From: Pseudomonadota bacterium
Lineage (GTDB): Bacteria; Pseudomonadota; Gammaproteobacteria; Enterobacterales; Enterobacteriaceae
NCBI GenBank assembly: GCA_023425455.1
Contig: JAFACP010000387.1
Span: forward strand, 1-5,547
Direction of reading: 5' to 3'
DNA: 5,547 bases
A model generated the notes under the pieces. The model ran no database searches. It was not told where the DNA came from and worked only from the letters and a program-made list of their open reading frames with translations. Positions 1-5,547 of this stretch are shown in pieces. Position 1 is the first letter of the stretch. Each line of letters begins with the position of its first letter. The position numbers and the translations under genes are program-made.

Positions 1-584
1 TGTTTTACCAGCGCCTGGCAGGCATCAAAATCACCATCGATCGCCACAGTTTCAATATTGCCGCCCAGCGTACAGAACAATTTTTCCTGCAGCGGGCTGA
101 TCTTGCCTTTTGGATAGAGGATCACCACGCGAACGTTCTTCAGACCATAAAACGCATGAGCAACCGCCGCGCCGGTGTCGCCGGAGGTCGCCGTCAGAAT
201 GGTCACCGGCTTATCGCCGCTGATATGGGTCAGCATCTGCGCCATAAAGCGGCCGCCGAAATCTTTGAACGCCAGCGTTGGGCCGTGGAACAGCTCAAGA
301 CAGCCGACATCAGGCTCAACCTGGCTTACCGGAGCCGGAAAAGCAAACGCCGCACGTACGCGCTCTTCCAGCAGCTCCTGCGGGATCTCATCGCCAATAA
401 ACGCAGACAAAATTTTGGTGCTGCGGGTGACAAAATCCAGCTTCAGCAGCTCATCAATGTCGGTCAGGTGAAATTCCGGCAGATCGTGTGGAAAGAACAG
501 CCCCTGATTTTTGCCTAACCCTTGAGTCACCGCCTGCGCGAAGCTGACCTGCTCGTTATGATCTTTCAGATTGTAGAGTTTCAT
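1..584 (-). CDS. thrC: Threonine synthase, N-terminal part (cut by left window edge)
   Basis: Threonine synthase is a cytosolic PLP enzyme that converts O-phospho-L-homoserine and water to L-threonine and phosphate, the last step of the pathway. The window holds residues 1-194 plus two bases of codon 195; the enteric protein is about 428 residues, so more than half lies outside. It begins MKLYNLKDHNEQVSFAQAV, the usual enteric N-terminus. The block FHGPTLAFKDFGGRFM (residues 99-114) contains Lys107, the residue expected to form the Schiff base with PLP. TATSGDTGAAVAHAF (131-145) and YPKGKISPLQEKL (157-169) are further family signatures. The start ATG at 584-582 lies three bases after the thrB stop, with a modest Shine-Dalgarno GGGA six bases upstream inside thrB, so translation is probably coupled to thrB. 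The frame is open from the start to the window edge with no damage. Identity is near certain; only completeness of the C-terminal half cannot be judged. Confidence 0.97.
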   Translation of the reverse strand, partial: MKLYNLKDHNEQVSFAQAVTQGLGKNQGLFFPHDLPEFHLTDIDELLKLDFVTRSTKILSAFIGDEIPQELLEERVRAAFAFPAPVSQVEPDVGCLELFHGPTLAFKDFGGRFMAQMLTHISGDKPVTILTATSGDTGAAVAHAFYGLKNVRVVILYPKGKISPLQEKLFCTLGGNIETVAIDGDFDACQALVK

Positions 585-587
585 TCG

Positions 588-1517
588 TTATCCCAGTACT
601 CGTGCGCCCGCCGTGTCCAGACGGCAAATATGAACAAAGCCTTCCTGATTTTGCAGGTAGTGTTTAGTGAGCCAGTCCGCCACGCGCTGCGCGGTGTCGG
701 GCTTATCGCATAAGGCGAACAGCGTCGGGCCGGAACCCGAGATGCCGCACGCCTGCGCGCCAATATCCAGCGACGCTTGCCGCGCCTCGCTAAAGCCAGG
801 CAGCAGCCTGGTGCGATACGGCTCAGCAATCACGTCTTTCATCAGTTTTGCCGCCAGCTGAGGCTGTCGGGTGTAGCAGGCATGAATAAAGCCTGCCAGA
901 TGGCGTCCGTGCGCGATACAGTCCTGGCGACGATATTGCGCCGGCAGGATCGCCCGCGCTTCCGCGGTCGAGACCTTAATACCCGGATAAGCCAGCACCC
1001 ATAGCCACTCATCAAACCCTGGCACCTGCTGGCTGATGATGCCATTCTCTTCGATCATCAGTTGCATACCGCCCAGGAAGCATGGCGCCACGTTATCGTA
1101 ATGAATACTGCCGGAGATGCGTCCTTCCAGCTCGCCCATCAACCCCAGCAAGCGGTTGTTATTCAACGGTTTACCGCAGTGTTCATTCATGGCGACCAGC
1201 GCAGCCACCACCGAGCAGGCGCTGGAGCCCAGCCCTGAACCGATCGGCATACTTTTTTCCAGCGTCATGGCGACCGGTACGGTTTTGCCAATCTCCTGAC
1301 AGAAGCGCTCCCAGCACTGATAAACAATATTCTCACGCGGGTCGGACGGGAGCTTGCTGGCAAAACGGCCAACGTTGTCCAGGCTGAAACTGTCTGCCGC
1401 CTCAACCGTCACCGTATCACCCAGCAGGGAACCTTCCACCGGCGTTACCGCCGCACCCAGCACATCAAATCCGACGCTCATATTGGCGCTGGAAGCCGGG
1501 GCATAGACCTTCACCAT
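588..1517 (-). CDS. thrB: Homoserine kinase
   Basis: Homoserine kinase phosphorylates L-homoserine with ATP to give O-phospho-L-homoserine, the substrate of the downstream ThrC. The 309-residue product has the full GHMP-kinase layout. The N-terminal block is [20 protein letters not shown] (1-20). The glycine-rich ATP loop [12 protein letters not shown] spans 91-102. HYDNVAP (139-145) is a typical homoserine kinase segment, and [12 protein letters not shown] (258-269) is the C-terminal GHMP motif. Length is within one residue of the E. coli enzyme as I recall it; the C-terminus ends in VLG here. The ATG at 1517-1515 is chosen because it follows the thrA stop by a single base and has a good Shine-Dalgarno, AGGAG at 1528-1524, six bases upstream. 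That site lies within the last thrA codons, so the two genes are probably translationally coupled. The enzyme is cytosolic and in E. coli is also inhibited by threonine. No frameshift or missing motif is seen. Confidence 0.98.
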   Translation of the reverse strand: MVKVYAPASSANMSVGFDVLGAAVTPVEGSLLGDTVTVEAADSFSLDNVGRFASKLPSDPRENIVYQCWERFCQEIGKTVPVAMTLEKSMPIGSGLGSSACSVVAALVAMNEHCGKPLNNNRLLGLMGELEGRISGSIHYDNVAPCFLGGMQLMIEENGIISQQVPGFDEWLWVLAYPGIKVSTAEARAILPAQYRRQDCIAHGRHLAGFIHACYTRQPQLAAKLMKDVIAEPYRTRLLPGFSEARQASLDIGAQACGISGSGPTLFALCDKPDTAQRVADWLTKHYLQNQEGFVHICRLDTAGARVLG

Positions 1518-1518
1518 G

Positions 1519-3981
1519 TTAAACTCCTAACTTCCATGACAGGGTACGCAACAGATCGGCAAACACCCCCGCCGCTGTTACATCGTTCCCTGCGCCATAG
1601 CCGCGCAGCACGAGCGGCAATGGCTGATAATAGTGGCTGTAAAACGCCAGCGCGTTTTCGCCGTTTTTGACCTTGAACAGCGGATCGTTGCCATCTACTT
1701 CGGCAATCCTGACGCGGCAAACGCCGTCCTCTTCAATATTGCCAACATAGCGCAATACCTTACCTTCATCACGGGCTTTCGCCACGCGTGCAGAAAAGGC
1801 GTCATCAAGCTGCGACAGGTTGGCCATAAAGGTACTGACATCGCCGCTGTCATCAAATTCAGCTGGCAGAACCGGCTCAATCACGATATCAGAAAGTTCA
1901 AGCTCGCGACCGGTTTCACGGGCGAGAATCAACAACTTGCGTGCCACATCCATACCGGACAGATCGTCACGTGGATCCGGCTCAGTGTAGCCCAGCTCAC
2001 GCGCGGCGCGTGTCGCCTCAGACAGACTCATGCCCTCATCCAGCTTGCCAAAGATAAACGACAGCGAGCCGGAAAGAATACCGGAGAAGCGCTGCAGTTC
2101 GTCACCCGCATTCAACAGGTTCTGCAGGTTCTCAATCACCGGCAGTCCGGCCCCCACGTTGGTGTCATACAGGAACTTACGCCTGGACTTACCCGCCGCC
2201 AGACGCAGCTGGTGATAGTAATCCATTGACGAGGTATTGGCCTTTTTGTTTGGCGTCACCACGTGGAACCCTTCGCGCAGGAAGTCAGCATACTGGTCGG
2301 CAACCGCCTGGTTTGAGGTACAGTCGACAATGACCGGATTGAGCAGATGATACTCTTTCACCAGACGGATCAAACGGCCCAGATTGAACGGCTCTTTCGC
2401 CTCGCTCAGCTCCGCCTGCCAGTTCTCCAGATTCAGGCCGTGGACGTTGGTCAGCAGCGCTTTCGAATTCGCGATACCGCAGACGCGTAAATCAATATGT
2501 TTCTTCTTGAGCCACTCCTGCTGACGCTTAACTTGCTCCAGCAGCGCACCGCCGACACCGCCGACGCCAATCAGGAAAAGCTCAATCACCTGATCGGTGT
2601 TGAACAGCATCTGATGCACAACACGAACCCCAGTGGTGGCATCGTCATTATCAACCACCACCGAAATAGAGCGTTCAGAGGAGCCCTGCGCAATCGCGAC
2701 AATATTGATATTGGCGCGGGCCAGCGCCGCAAAGAATTTAGCCGAAATGCCGCGCAGCGTGCGCATGCCATCGCCCACTACAGAGATCACCGCCAGACGT
2801 TCCTGAATGGCGAGCGGCTCCAGCAGTTCCTCTTTCAGCTCCAGATAGAACTCGTCTTCCAGCGCACGACGCGCGCGCAGGCAGTCGGCCTGCGGTACAC
2901 AGAAACTGATGCTGTATTCAGAGGAGGATTGCGTGATCAGCACAACAGAAATGCCGTTACCTGACATCGCGGCAAACACGCGCGCCGCCATCCCGACCAT
3001 GCCTTTCATTCCGGGACCGGACACACTGAACATTGCCATGTTATTCAGGTTGGAAATGCCCTTCACCGGCAGGCCATCTTCATCGGCGCTTGCGCCAATC
3101 AACGTACCAGGGGCTTGCGGGTTTCCGGTATTTTTAATCAGGCAAGGGATCTGAAACTGGGCAATCGGGGAGATGGTACGAGGATGAAGCACTTTAGCGC
3201 CGAAGTAGGAGAGCTCCATCGCTTCCTGATATGACATCGACTTCAGCAGTCTGGCGTCCGGAACCTGACGCGGATCGCAGGTGTATACGCCATCAACGTC
3301 AGTCCAGATCTCGCAACAATCCGCACGCAAACAGGCGGCCAGCACGGCGGCTGAGTAGTCGGAGCCGTTACGGCCAAGCACCACCAGCTCGCCTTTCTCG
3401 TTACCGGCAGTGAAACCGGCCATCAGGATCATGTGATCGGATGGAATTTTGCTCGCCGCAATACGACGGGTTGATTCAGCGATATCAACAGTGGATTCAA
3501 GGTAATGACCCACCGCCAGCAGTTTTTCCACCGGATCAATCACCGTCACGTTGTGACCACGGGCTTCCAGCAGACCGGCCATGATGGCGATAGAGAGTTT
3601 CTCCCCACGACAGATCAGCGCCGCATTGATGCTGTCCGGACACTGGCCAAGCAGACTGATACCGTGCAAAACATGTTTAATTTGTGCGAACTCATGCTCA
3701 ACAACGCTTTTCAGTCGGGTAAGCGGGAATCCAGGCTGCGCTTCGGCCAGCCCCTGTAGCAGCTCAGCAAAAATCCGCTCAGCGTCGCTCATGTTCGGGA
3801 GTGCATCCTGGCCACCGATGGTTTTTTCAATCATCGCCACCAGATGGTTAGTAATTTTCGCCGGGGCAGAAAGCACGGTGGCTACCTGCCCCTGCCTGGC
3901 GTTGCTCTCCAGGATATCGGCAACACGCAGAAAACGTTCTGCATTTGCCACTGATGTACCGCCGAACTTCAACACTCGCAT
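1519..3981 (-). CDS. thrA: Bifunctional aspartokinase I / homoserine dehydrogenase I
   Basis: This 820-residue fusion enzyme phosphorylates L-aspartate and later reduces aspartate 4-semialdehyde to homoserine, the first and third steps toward threonine. Length equals the E. coli ThrA. The aspartokinase domain starts with KFGGTS (5-10) and includes [14 protein letters not shown] (203-216) and [13 protein letters not shown] (226-238). Two ACT-type regulatory segments follow, around 315-390 and 395-460. Ser345 and Gly433, positions linked to threonine feedback in E. coli, are both present, so normal threonine inhibition is inferred. The dehydrogenase half has the dinucleotide loop [10 protein letters not shown] (471-480), TPNKKAN (576-582), [12 protein letters not shown] (605-616) and [19 protein letters not shown] (664-682), whose acidic residues and Lys682 are in the expected catalytic region. 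It ends with [18 protein letters not shown] (793-810). The ATG at 3981-3979 has Shine-Dalgarno GAGGT (3992-3988) six bases upstream, just past the attenuator. It is first of thrABC and intact. Lysine- and methionine-specific paralogues (LysC, MetL) are excluded by context and fusion structure. Confidence 0.99.
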   Translation of the reverse strand: MRVLKFGGTSVANAERFLRVADILESNARQGQVATVLSAPAKITNHLVAMIEKTIGGQDALPNMSDAERIFAELLQGLAEAQPGFPLTRLKSVVEHEFAQIKHVLHGISLLGQCPDSINAALICRGEKLSIAIMAGLLEARGHNVTVIDPVEKLLAVGHYLESTVDIAESTRRIAASKIPSDHMILMAGFTAGNEKGELVVLGRNGSDYSAAVLAACLRADCCEIWTDVDGVYTCDPRQVPDARLLKSMSYQEAMELSYFGAKVLHPRTISPIAQFQIPCLIKNTGNPQAPGTLIGASADEDGLPVKGISNLNNMAMFSVSGPGMKGMVGMAARVFAAMSGNGISVVLITQSSSEYSISFCVPQADCLRARRALEDEFYLELKEELLEPLAIQERLAVISVVGDGMRTLRGISAKFFAALARANINIVAIAQGSSERSISVVVDNDDATTGVRVVHQMLFNTDQVIELFLIGVGGVGGALLEQVKRQQEWLKKKHIDLRVCGIANSKALLTNVHGLNLENWQAELSEAKEPFNLGRLIRLVKEYHLLNPVIVDCTSNQAVADQYADFLREGFHVVTPNKKANTSSMDYYHQLRLAAGKSRRKFLYDTNVGAGLPVIENLQNLLNAGDELQRFSGILSGSLSFIFGKLDEGMSLSEATRAARELGYTEPDPRDDLSGMDVARKLLILARETGRELELSDIVIEPVLPAEFDDSGDVSTFMANLSQLDDAFSARVAKARDEGKVLRYVGNIEEDGVCRVRIAEVDGNDPLFKVKNGENALAFYSHYYQPLPLVLRGYGAGNDVTAAGVFADLLRTLSWKLGV

Positions 3982-4006
3982 GGGATTACCTCATGATCTT
4001 TAGCCG

Positions 4007-4043
4007 AAAAAAAAGCCCGCACTGTTCAGGTGCGGGCTTTTTT
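4007..4043 (-). terminator. thr operon attenuator (intrinsic terminator)
   Basis: On the minus strand, which is the transcribed direction, AGCCCGCA (4038-4031) pairs perfectly with TGCGGGCT (4021-4014). One more C-G pair lies inside the stem, the apical loop is CTGAACA, and the hairpin runs into eight T residues (4014-4007). Flanking A residues on the 5' side (4043-4038) can extend the stem as A-U pairs. This is a strong Rho-independent terminator placed between the thrL stop and the thrA start, so it ends transcription before the structural genes unless the antiterminator forms. Position and sequence match the enteric thr attenuator. Confidence 0.96.
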
Positions 4044-4071
4044 CTGTTTTTCCTGTACGCGTCAGCCCGCA
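4031..4071 (-). promoter_or_regulatory. Antiterminator pairing segments of the thr attenuator
   Basis: The 3' end of the leader peptide gene carries TGCGGGCT (4071-4064, minus strand), the same octamer as the 3' arm of the terminator. It can pair instead with AGCCCGCA (4038-4031), the 5' arm of the terminator. When the ribosome stalls at uncharged Thr or Ile codons upstream, this alternative pairing would form and block the terminator. When the ribosome reaches the stop codon it would cover the segment and let the terminator form. The pairing is directly visible; the mechanism is established for the enteric thr operon. Confidence 0.85.
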
Positions 4072-4130
4072 TCGTTACCTGTGGTAATGATGATGGTTGT
4101 GGTAATGGTGGTGATGCTGATGCGTTTCAT
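4062..4130 (-). CDS. thrL: thr operon leader peptide
   Basis: This 22-codon ORF is translated only to sense charged tRNA-Thr and tRNA-Ile; the peptide has no other known role. It starts MKRISITT, continues with alternating Thr and Ile, and ends TTGNDAG before TGA at 4064-4062. By my count it holds seven Thr codons (residues 7, 8, 10, 11, 12, 16, 17) and six Ile codons (4, 6, 9, 13, 14, 15), so 13 of 22 are regulatory. The E. coli peptide, as I recall it, has 21 residues with eight Thr and four Ile and ends GNGAG. A weak Shine-Dalgarno, AGAGTA (4146-4141), lies ten bases before the ATG. The stop codon overlaps the segment that forms the antiterminator, so ribosome position decides the RNA fold. 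Identity is secured by position ahead of thrA and by composition. Confidence 0.96.
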   Translation of the reverse strand: MKRISITTITTTIIITTGNDAG

Positions 4131-4340
4131 GGATGTTGTGTACTCTGTAATTATTATCTGTCTGTGCTGTATTCCTTTAGGGTTAAAGGATTAGGCATCC
4201 TAAGTCAATGAATTTTTAATTTGATCACAGTTCGGGACATTCCCGCCTCCCGCTGTCGGCAGAATTATTTCCATCGGAATAGTTCAGCCATTCCTCTGAT
4301 AGCAGAGGCTTCCGCCATACAAAAAAATGATGACAGCATT
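4131..4340. other. Intergenic region between thrL and yjtD
   Basis: This 210-base stretch has no supported gene. Its thrL-proximal half holds the thr promoter and the untranslated start of the leader RNA. Its yjtD-proximal half holds two small inverted repeats: CGGGA/TCCCG around a three-base loop (4233-4245) and CCTCTG/CAGAGG around a four-base loop (4293-4308). Neither is followed by a T-run on the strand of yjtD transcription, so they are not clear terminators. Seven A residues at 4321-4327 give a T-run just after the yjtD stop, preceded by a weak A/T-rich stem. How yjtD transcription ends is therefore not settled by the sequence. Confidence 0.6.
4181..4208 (-). promoter_or_regulatory. Promoter of thrLABC (sigma-70 type)
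   Basis: Reading the minus strand, TTGACT (4208-4203) is a near-consensus -35 box. The best -10 candidate is TTTAAC (4187-4182) with a 15-base spacer, or TTAACC one base further with 16 bases. The same TTGACTTAGG and TTTAACC blocks occur at the E. coli thr promoter as I remember it. Transcription would begin near 4171, giving a leader RNA of about 165 bases to the end of the attenuator. A run of A and T just upstream of the -35 box (about 4209-4224) resembles an UP element. The exact start is inferred. Confidence 0.75.
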
Positions 4341-5027
4341 TTACTCCGCCAATTTTTTTTCAATATCGTGCAGCAATCGGTGCAACATTGCCGTATCCCG
4401 TTGCTCAAGACGCCCCAGTCGCTGCTGCAACCAGTCGGCCATTTTTTGATCGTCCGCGACCTCCAGCCGCGAGAGCAGATTCTGGGCGCGGACTCGCAGC
4501 GCAACCAGCTGATTTTCATCTGCAGCCCCTTCCGGAGGTGGCGTAATTTGCATTAATGATGCTAATTGATAGCAGTAAACCATCACCGCCTGCCCAAGAT
4601 TCAGTGACGGATAATCGGCAACCATCGGTACGCCGGTCAGCACGTCCGCCAGCGCCAGCTCGTCGTTAGTTAAGCCGGAATCTTCGCGACCAAACACCAG
4701 CGCCGCCTTCGTCAGCCACTGGCTTTTCTCTTCCAGCAGCGGCACCAGCTCCGAAGGGGTGGCGTAGTAATGAAATTTGGCCCGGCTGCGCGCCGTTGTC
4801 GCCACGGAGAAAGCGATATCGTGTAAGGCTTCCGCCAGCGAATCGTAAGTCGTTATATTATCGAGAATATCTCCAGCCCCATGCGCCACACGGCGCGCGG
4901 CAGGTTCAAGGTGCGCAGTGCTCGCTACAATACGCAAATCGGTAAAGCCCATGGTTTTCATGGCACGCGCCGCAGCGCCAATATTTTCTGCTCTTGCCGG
5001 GGAAACCAGCACAATCGACAGATGCAT
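4341..5027 (-). CDS. yjtD: Putative tRNA/rRNA 2'-O-methyltransferase, TrmJ-like SPOUT family (YjtD)
   Basis: The 228-residue product belongs to the SPOUT (SpoU/TrmH-type) class of RNA ribose 2'-O-methyltransferases, which use S-adenosylmethionine bound in a C-terminal knot. The first motif is PARAENIGAAARAMKTMGF (10-28), with the conserved Asn15. The second is ALVFGREDSGLTNDEL (109-124). The third is YPSLNLGQAVMVYCYQLA (139-156), which would form the cofactor knot. Residues 160-228 are charged and probably helical, like the C-terminal extension of TrmJ. The closest characterised relative I recognise is TrmJ, which methylates position 32 of tRNAs; this protein is the paralogue found next to thrL in enterics. 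Its substrate is not known to me and should not be assumed to be the same. The ATG at 5027-5025 has Shine-Dalgarno GAGAG (5037-5033) five bases upstream. It shares direction with thrLABC but is separated from it by the thr promoter, so a separate transcription unit is likely. No defect is seen. Confidence 0.93.
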   Translation of the reverse strand: MHLSIVLVSPARAENIGAAARAMKTMGFTDLRIVASTAHLEPAARRVAHGAGDILDNITTYDSLAEALHDIAFSVATTARSRAKFHYYATPSELVPLLEEKSQWLTKAALVFGREDSGLTNDELALADVLTGVPMVADYPSLNLGQAVMVYCYQLASLMQITPPPEGAADENQLVALRVRAQNLLSRLEVADDQKMADWLQQRLGRLEQRDTAMLHRLLHDIEKKLAE

Positions 5028-5306
5028 TTATGCTCTCTTATTAATCAGTTAGCCGGTAAAAATGTGATGCAGCTCAACATATTACGCAGCGCGAATTTAC
5101 AAAATTGCAACACAAATCACCGAAATAGCGTTTCATAACAATTTAAAAACGCTAAACTATTTTGTGGCTGAACAATCCGTTAGAATGTTAATAAAACCCT
5201 ATTATCCTTATGTTTTATAATGACAATAGCCATCTGATTGCCTTTTTCTGATTGGATGCGTAACGTTTATCAATCAATGTCCGCAACTAGTTGGTTTATT
5301 GAAAAT

Positions 5307-5336
5307 TTGTGACAAAGGCTAGCATTCAGCTACGAT
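5307..5336 (+). promoter_or_regulatory. Candidate arcA distal promoter (TTGTGA / TACGAT)
   Basis: On the plus strand TTGTGA (5307-5312) and TACGAT (5331-5336) are separated by 18 bases. This would give a start near 5343 and a long arcA leader. E. coli arcA is known to have several promoters with long leaders, which makes an upstream start plausible. The boxes are imperfect and could be chance in AT-rich DNA. Confidence 0.35.
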
Positions 5337-5357
5337 GATTTCATCAAACTGTTAACG

Positions 5358-5366
5358 TGCTACAAT
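5358..5366 (+). promoter_or_regulatory. Candidate arcA promoter with extended -10 (TGCTACAAT)
   Basis: TGCTACAAT fits the extended -10 pattern TGnTAnnnT on the plus strand, which relaxes the need for a good -35 box; the -35 region here (TTCATC, 5339-5344) is poor. The start would be near 5373. That places the FNR-type palindrome at 5372-5385 over the start point. Assignment to arcA rests on direction and known gene order, since arcA itself begins beyond the right edge. Confidence 0.45.
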
Positions 5367-5371
5367 TGAAC

Positions 5372-5385
5372 TTGATATATGTCAA
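5372..5385. promoter_or_regulatory. FNR-type binding site upstream of arcA
   Basis: TTGATATATGTCAA matches the FNR consensus TTGAT-N4-ATCAA at nine of ten defined positions, with G for A at the first base of the right half. FNR is the oxygen-sensing regulator, and arcA transcription in E. coli is reported to be raised anaerobically with FNR involvement. The centre (about 5378.5) lies near the start point of the promoter at 5358-5366 and about 72 bases upstream of the start predicted for TGTTAAAAT at 5436-5444. Confidence 0.7.
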
Positions 5386-5426
5386 CGAAGCGTAGTTTTA
5401 TTGGGTGTCCGGTGTCACTTAGCCTG

Positions 5427-5547
5427 TTATGTTGCTGTTAAAATGGTTAGGATGACAGCCGTTTTTGACACTGTCGGGTCCGAAGGGAAAGTGCCCACGA
5501 CCAAGCTAATGATGTTGTTGACGTTGATGGAAAGTGCATCAAGAACG
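5427..5547 (-). CDS. yjjY: Small uncharacterised protein YjjY, C-terminal part (cut by right window edge)
   Basis: Reading the minus strand from the right edge, one open frame gives VLDALSINVNNIISLVVGTF followed by PSDPTVSKTAVILTILTAT and a TAA stop at 5429-5427. That is 39 residues; the E. coli protein as I recall it has 46 and begins MTKVRNC, so seven residues and the start lie outside. The sequence matches the E. coli product except around Ser22 of the visible part, where I recall Gln. There is no known domain; it is rich in Val, Ile, Leu and Thr and has no clear signal peptide in the visible part. It lies antisense to the long arcA leader. Conservation may therefore reflect the arcA leader rather than a protein, and whether it is translated is not established from sequence. 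Confidence 0.6.
   Translation of the reverse strand, partial: VLDALSINVNNIISLVVGTFPSDPTVSKTAVILTILTAT
5436..5444 (+). promoter_or_regulatory. Candidate arcA proximal promoter with extended -10 (TGTTAAAAT)
   Basis: TGTTAAAAT on the plus strand is a good extended -10 element, with a predicted start near 5450. No convincing -35 hexamer lies 16 to 18 bases upstream, so activation from upstream, for example by FNR at 5372-5385, would make sense. It overlaps the 3' end of yjjY on the other strand. Confidence 0.4.
5451..5547 (+). other. Start of the arcA 5' leader region (coding sequence lies beyond the window)
   Basis: The plus strand from about 5451 to the edge resembles the untranslated leader that precedes arcA in enterics, for example GACACTGTCGGGTCC and CCACGACCAAGCTAATG. 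The arcA coding region, for the anaerobic response regulator, should begin roughly 100 bases or more past the window. No arcA codons are present here. Assignment rests on remembered E. coli sequence and conserved gene order. Confidence 0.65.

Larger units (their letters stand above)
5028..5426. other. AT-rich gene-free region between yjtD and yjjY (arcA upstream control region)
   Basis: No credible coding region occupies these 399 bases, and base composition is visibly richer in A and T than in the flanking genes. In enterics this interval separates divergent yjtD and arcA and contains promoters for both. Visible elements are an 8-base inverted repeat, TAGCGTTT/AAACGCTA (5126-5133 and 5147-5154); a TATAAT on the plus strand at 5216-5221 with only a weak -35 (TTATCC); two direct copies of TCTGATTG (5233-5240 and 5247-5254); and an FNR-type palindrome at 5372-5385. 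For yjtD, the minus strand shows TAATAT (5084-5079), but no good -35 box at the usual distance, so its promoter is uncertain. Confidence 0.7.

Noticed and set aside
156..518. Plus-strand open frame of 120 codons opposite thrC
   Set aside because: Antisense to thrC, which contains the PLP-lysine motif and an unbroken reading frame.
1633..2229. Plus-strand open frame of 198 codons opposite the thrA dehydrogenase half
   Set aside because: It lies wholly antisense to an intact, highly conserved gene, has no recognisable motif, and is explained by the codon bias of the opposite strand.
2497..2964. Plus-strand open frame of 155 codons opposite the thrA regulatory region
   Set aside because: Antisense shadow of thrA with no supporting Shine-Dalgarno or family similarity.
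3945..4211. Plus-strand open frame of 88 codons across the attenuator and thrL
   Set aside because: It runs through the terminator hairpin and antisense to thrL; its composition reflects those elements, not a protein.
4222..4230. TGTGATCAA upstream of the thr promoter as a CRP site
   Set aside because: Only the left half-site TGTGA is present; the matching TCACA half is missing at the required spacing.
4293..4308. CCTCTG/CAGAGG hairpin considered as the yjtD terminator
   Set aside because: Only six pairs and no T-run follows on the minus strand, so it does not qualify as an intrinsic terminator.
4321..4342. AAAATG/CATTTT stem followed by a short T-run at the yjtD end
   Set aside because: The stem is almost all A-T, uses part of the T-run itself and overlaps the stop codon; too weak to call a terminator.
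5465..5470. Perfect TTGACA on the plus strand as a -35 box for arcA
   Set aside because: The bases 17 positions downstream (AAAGTG) do not resemble a -10 box and no alternative spacing helps.
1..5547. Possible novel system, mobile element or defence locus
   Set aside because: All coding space is accounted for by conserved enteric core genes in their usual order; no transposase, integrase, repeat array or foreign composition is seen.

Overview
The window is a stretch of core chromosome from a member of the Enterobacteriaceae, close to Escherichia, Salmonella, Citrobacter and Enterobacter. It holds the threonine operon and its flank in the order known from E. coli (thrC, thrB, thrA, thrL, yjtD, yjjY, then arcA just beyond the right edge), shown as the reverse complement of the usual E. 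coli map. Protein lengths and motifs match the enteric families closely. No mobile element, phage gene, CRISPR array, tRNA or rRNA is visible. I do not see a new biological system; the points of interest are regulatory.

Layout, left to right. Positions 1-584 (minus) are the first 194 codons of thrC, cut by the left edge. Positions 588-1517 (minus) are thrB and 1519-3981 (minus) are thrA. The three genes are packed with gaps of 1 and 3 bases, as in one translationally coupled transcript. Positions 4007-4130 are the attenuation region: the leader peptide thrL (4062-4130) and a strong intrinsic terminator (4007-4043). The promoter lies at about 4181-4208. Positions 4341-5027 (minus) are yjtD, a SPOUT-fold RNA methyltransferase whose exact target I cannot assign. 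Positions 5028-5426 are AT-rich and gene-free, and carry the upstream control region of arcA (plus strand), including an FNR-type palindrome and two extended -10 motifs. Positions 5427-5547 (minus) are the 3' part of the small ORF yjjY, which runs antisense to the arcA leader.

How the genes work together. ThrA catalyses the first and third steps of the aspartate-to-threonine pathway (aspartate to aspartyl phosphate, and aspartate semialdehyde to homoserine). ThrB phosphorylates homoserine and ThrC turns the phosphate into threonine. Transcription is gated by translation of a leader peptide rich in Thr and Ile codons, and ThrA activity is expected to be inhibited by threonine. yjtD and the arcA/yjjY region are functionally separate neighbours.
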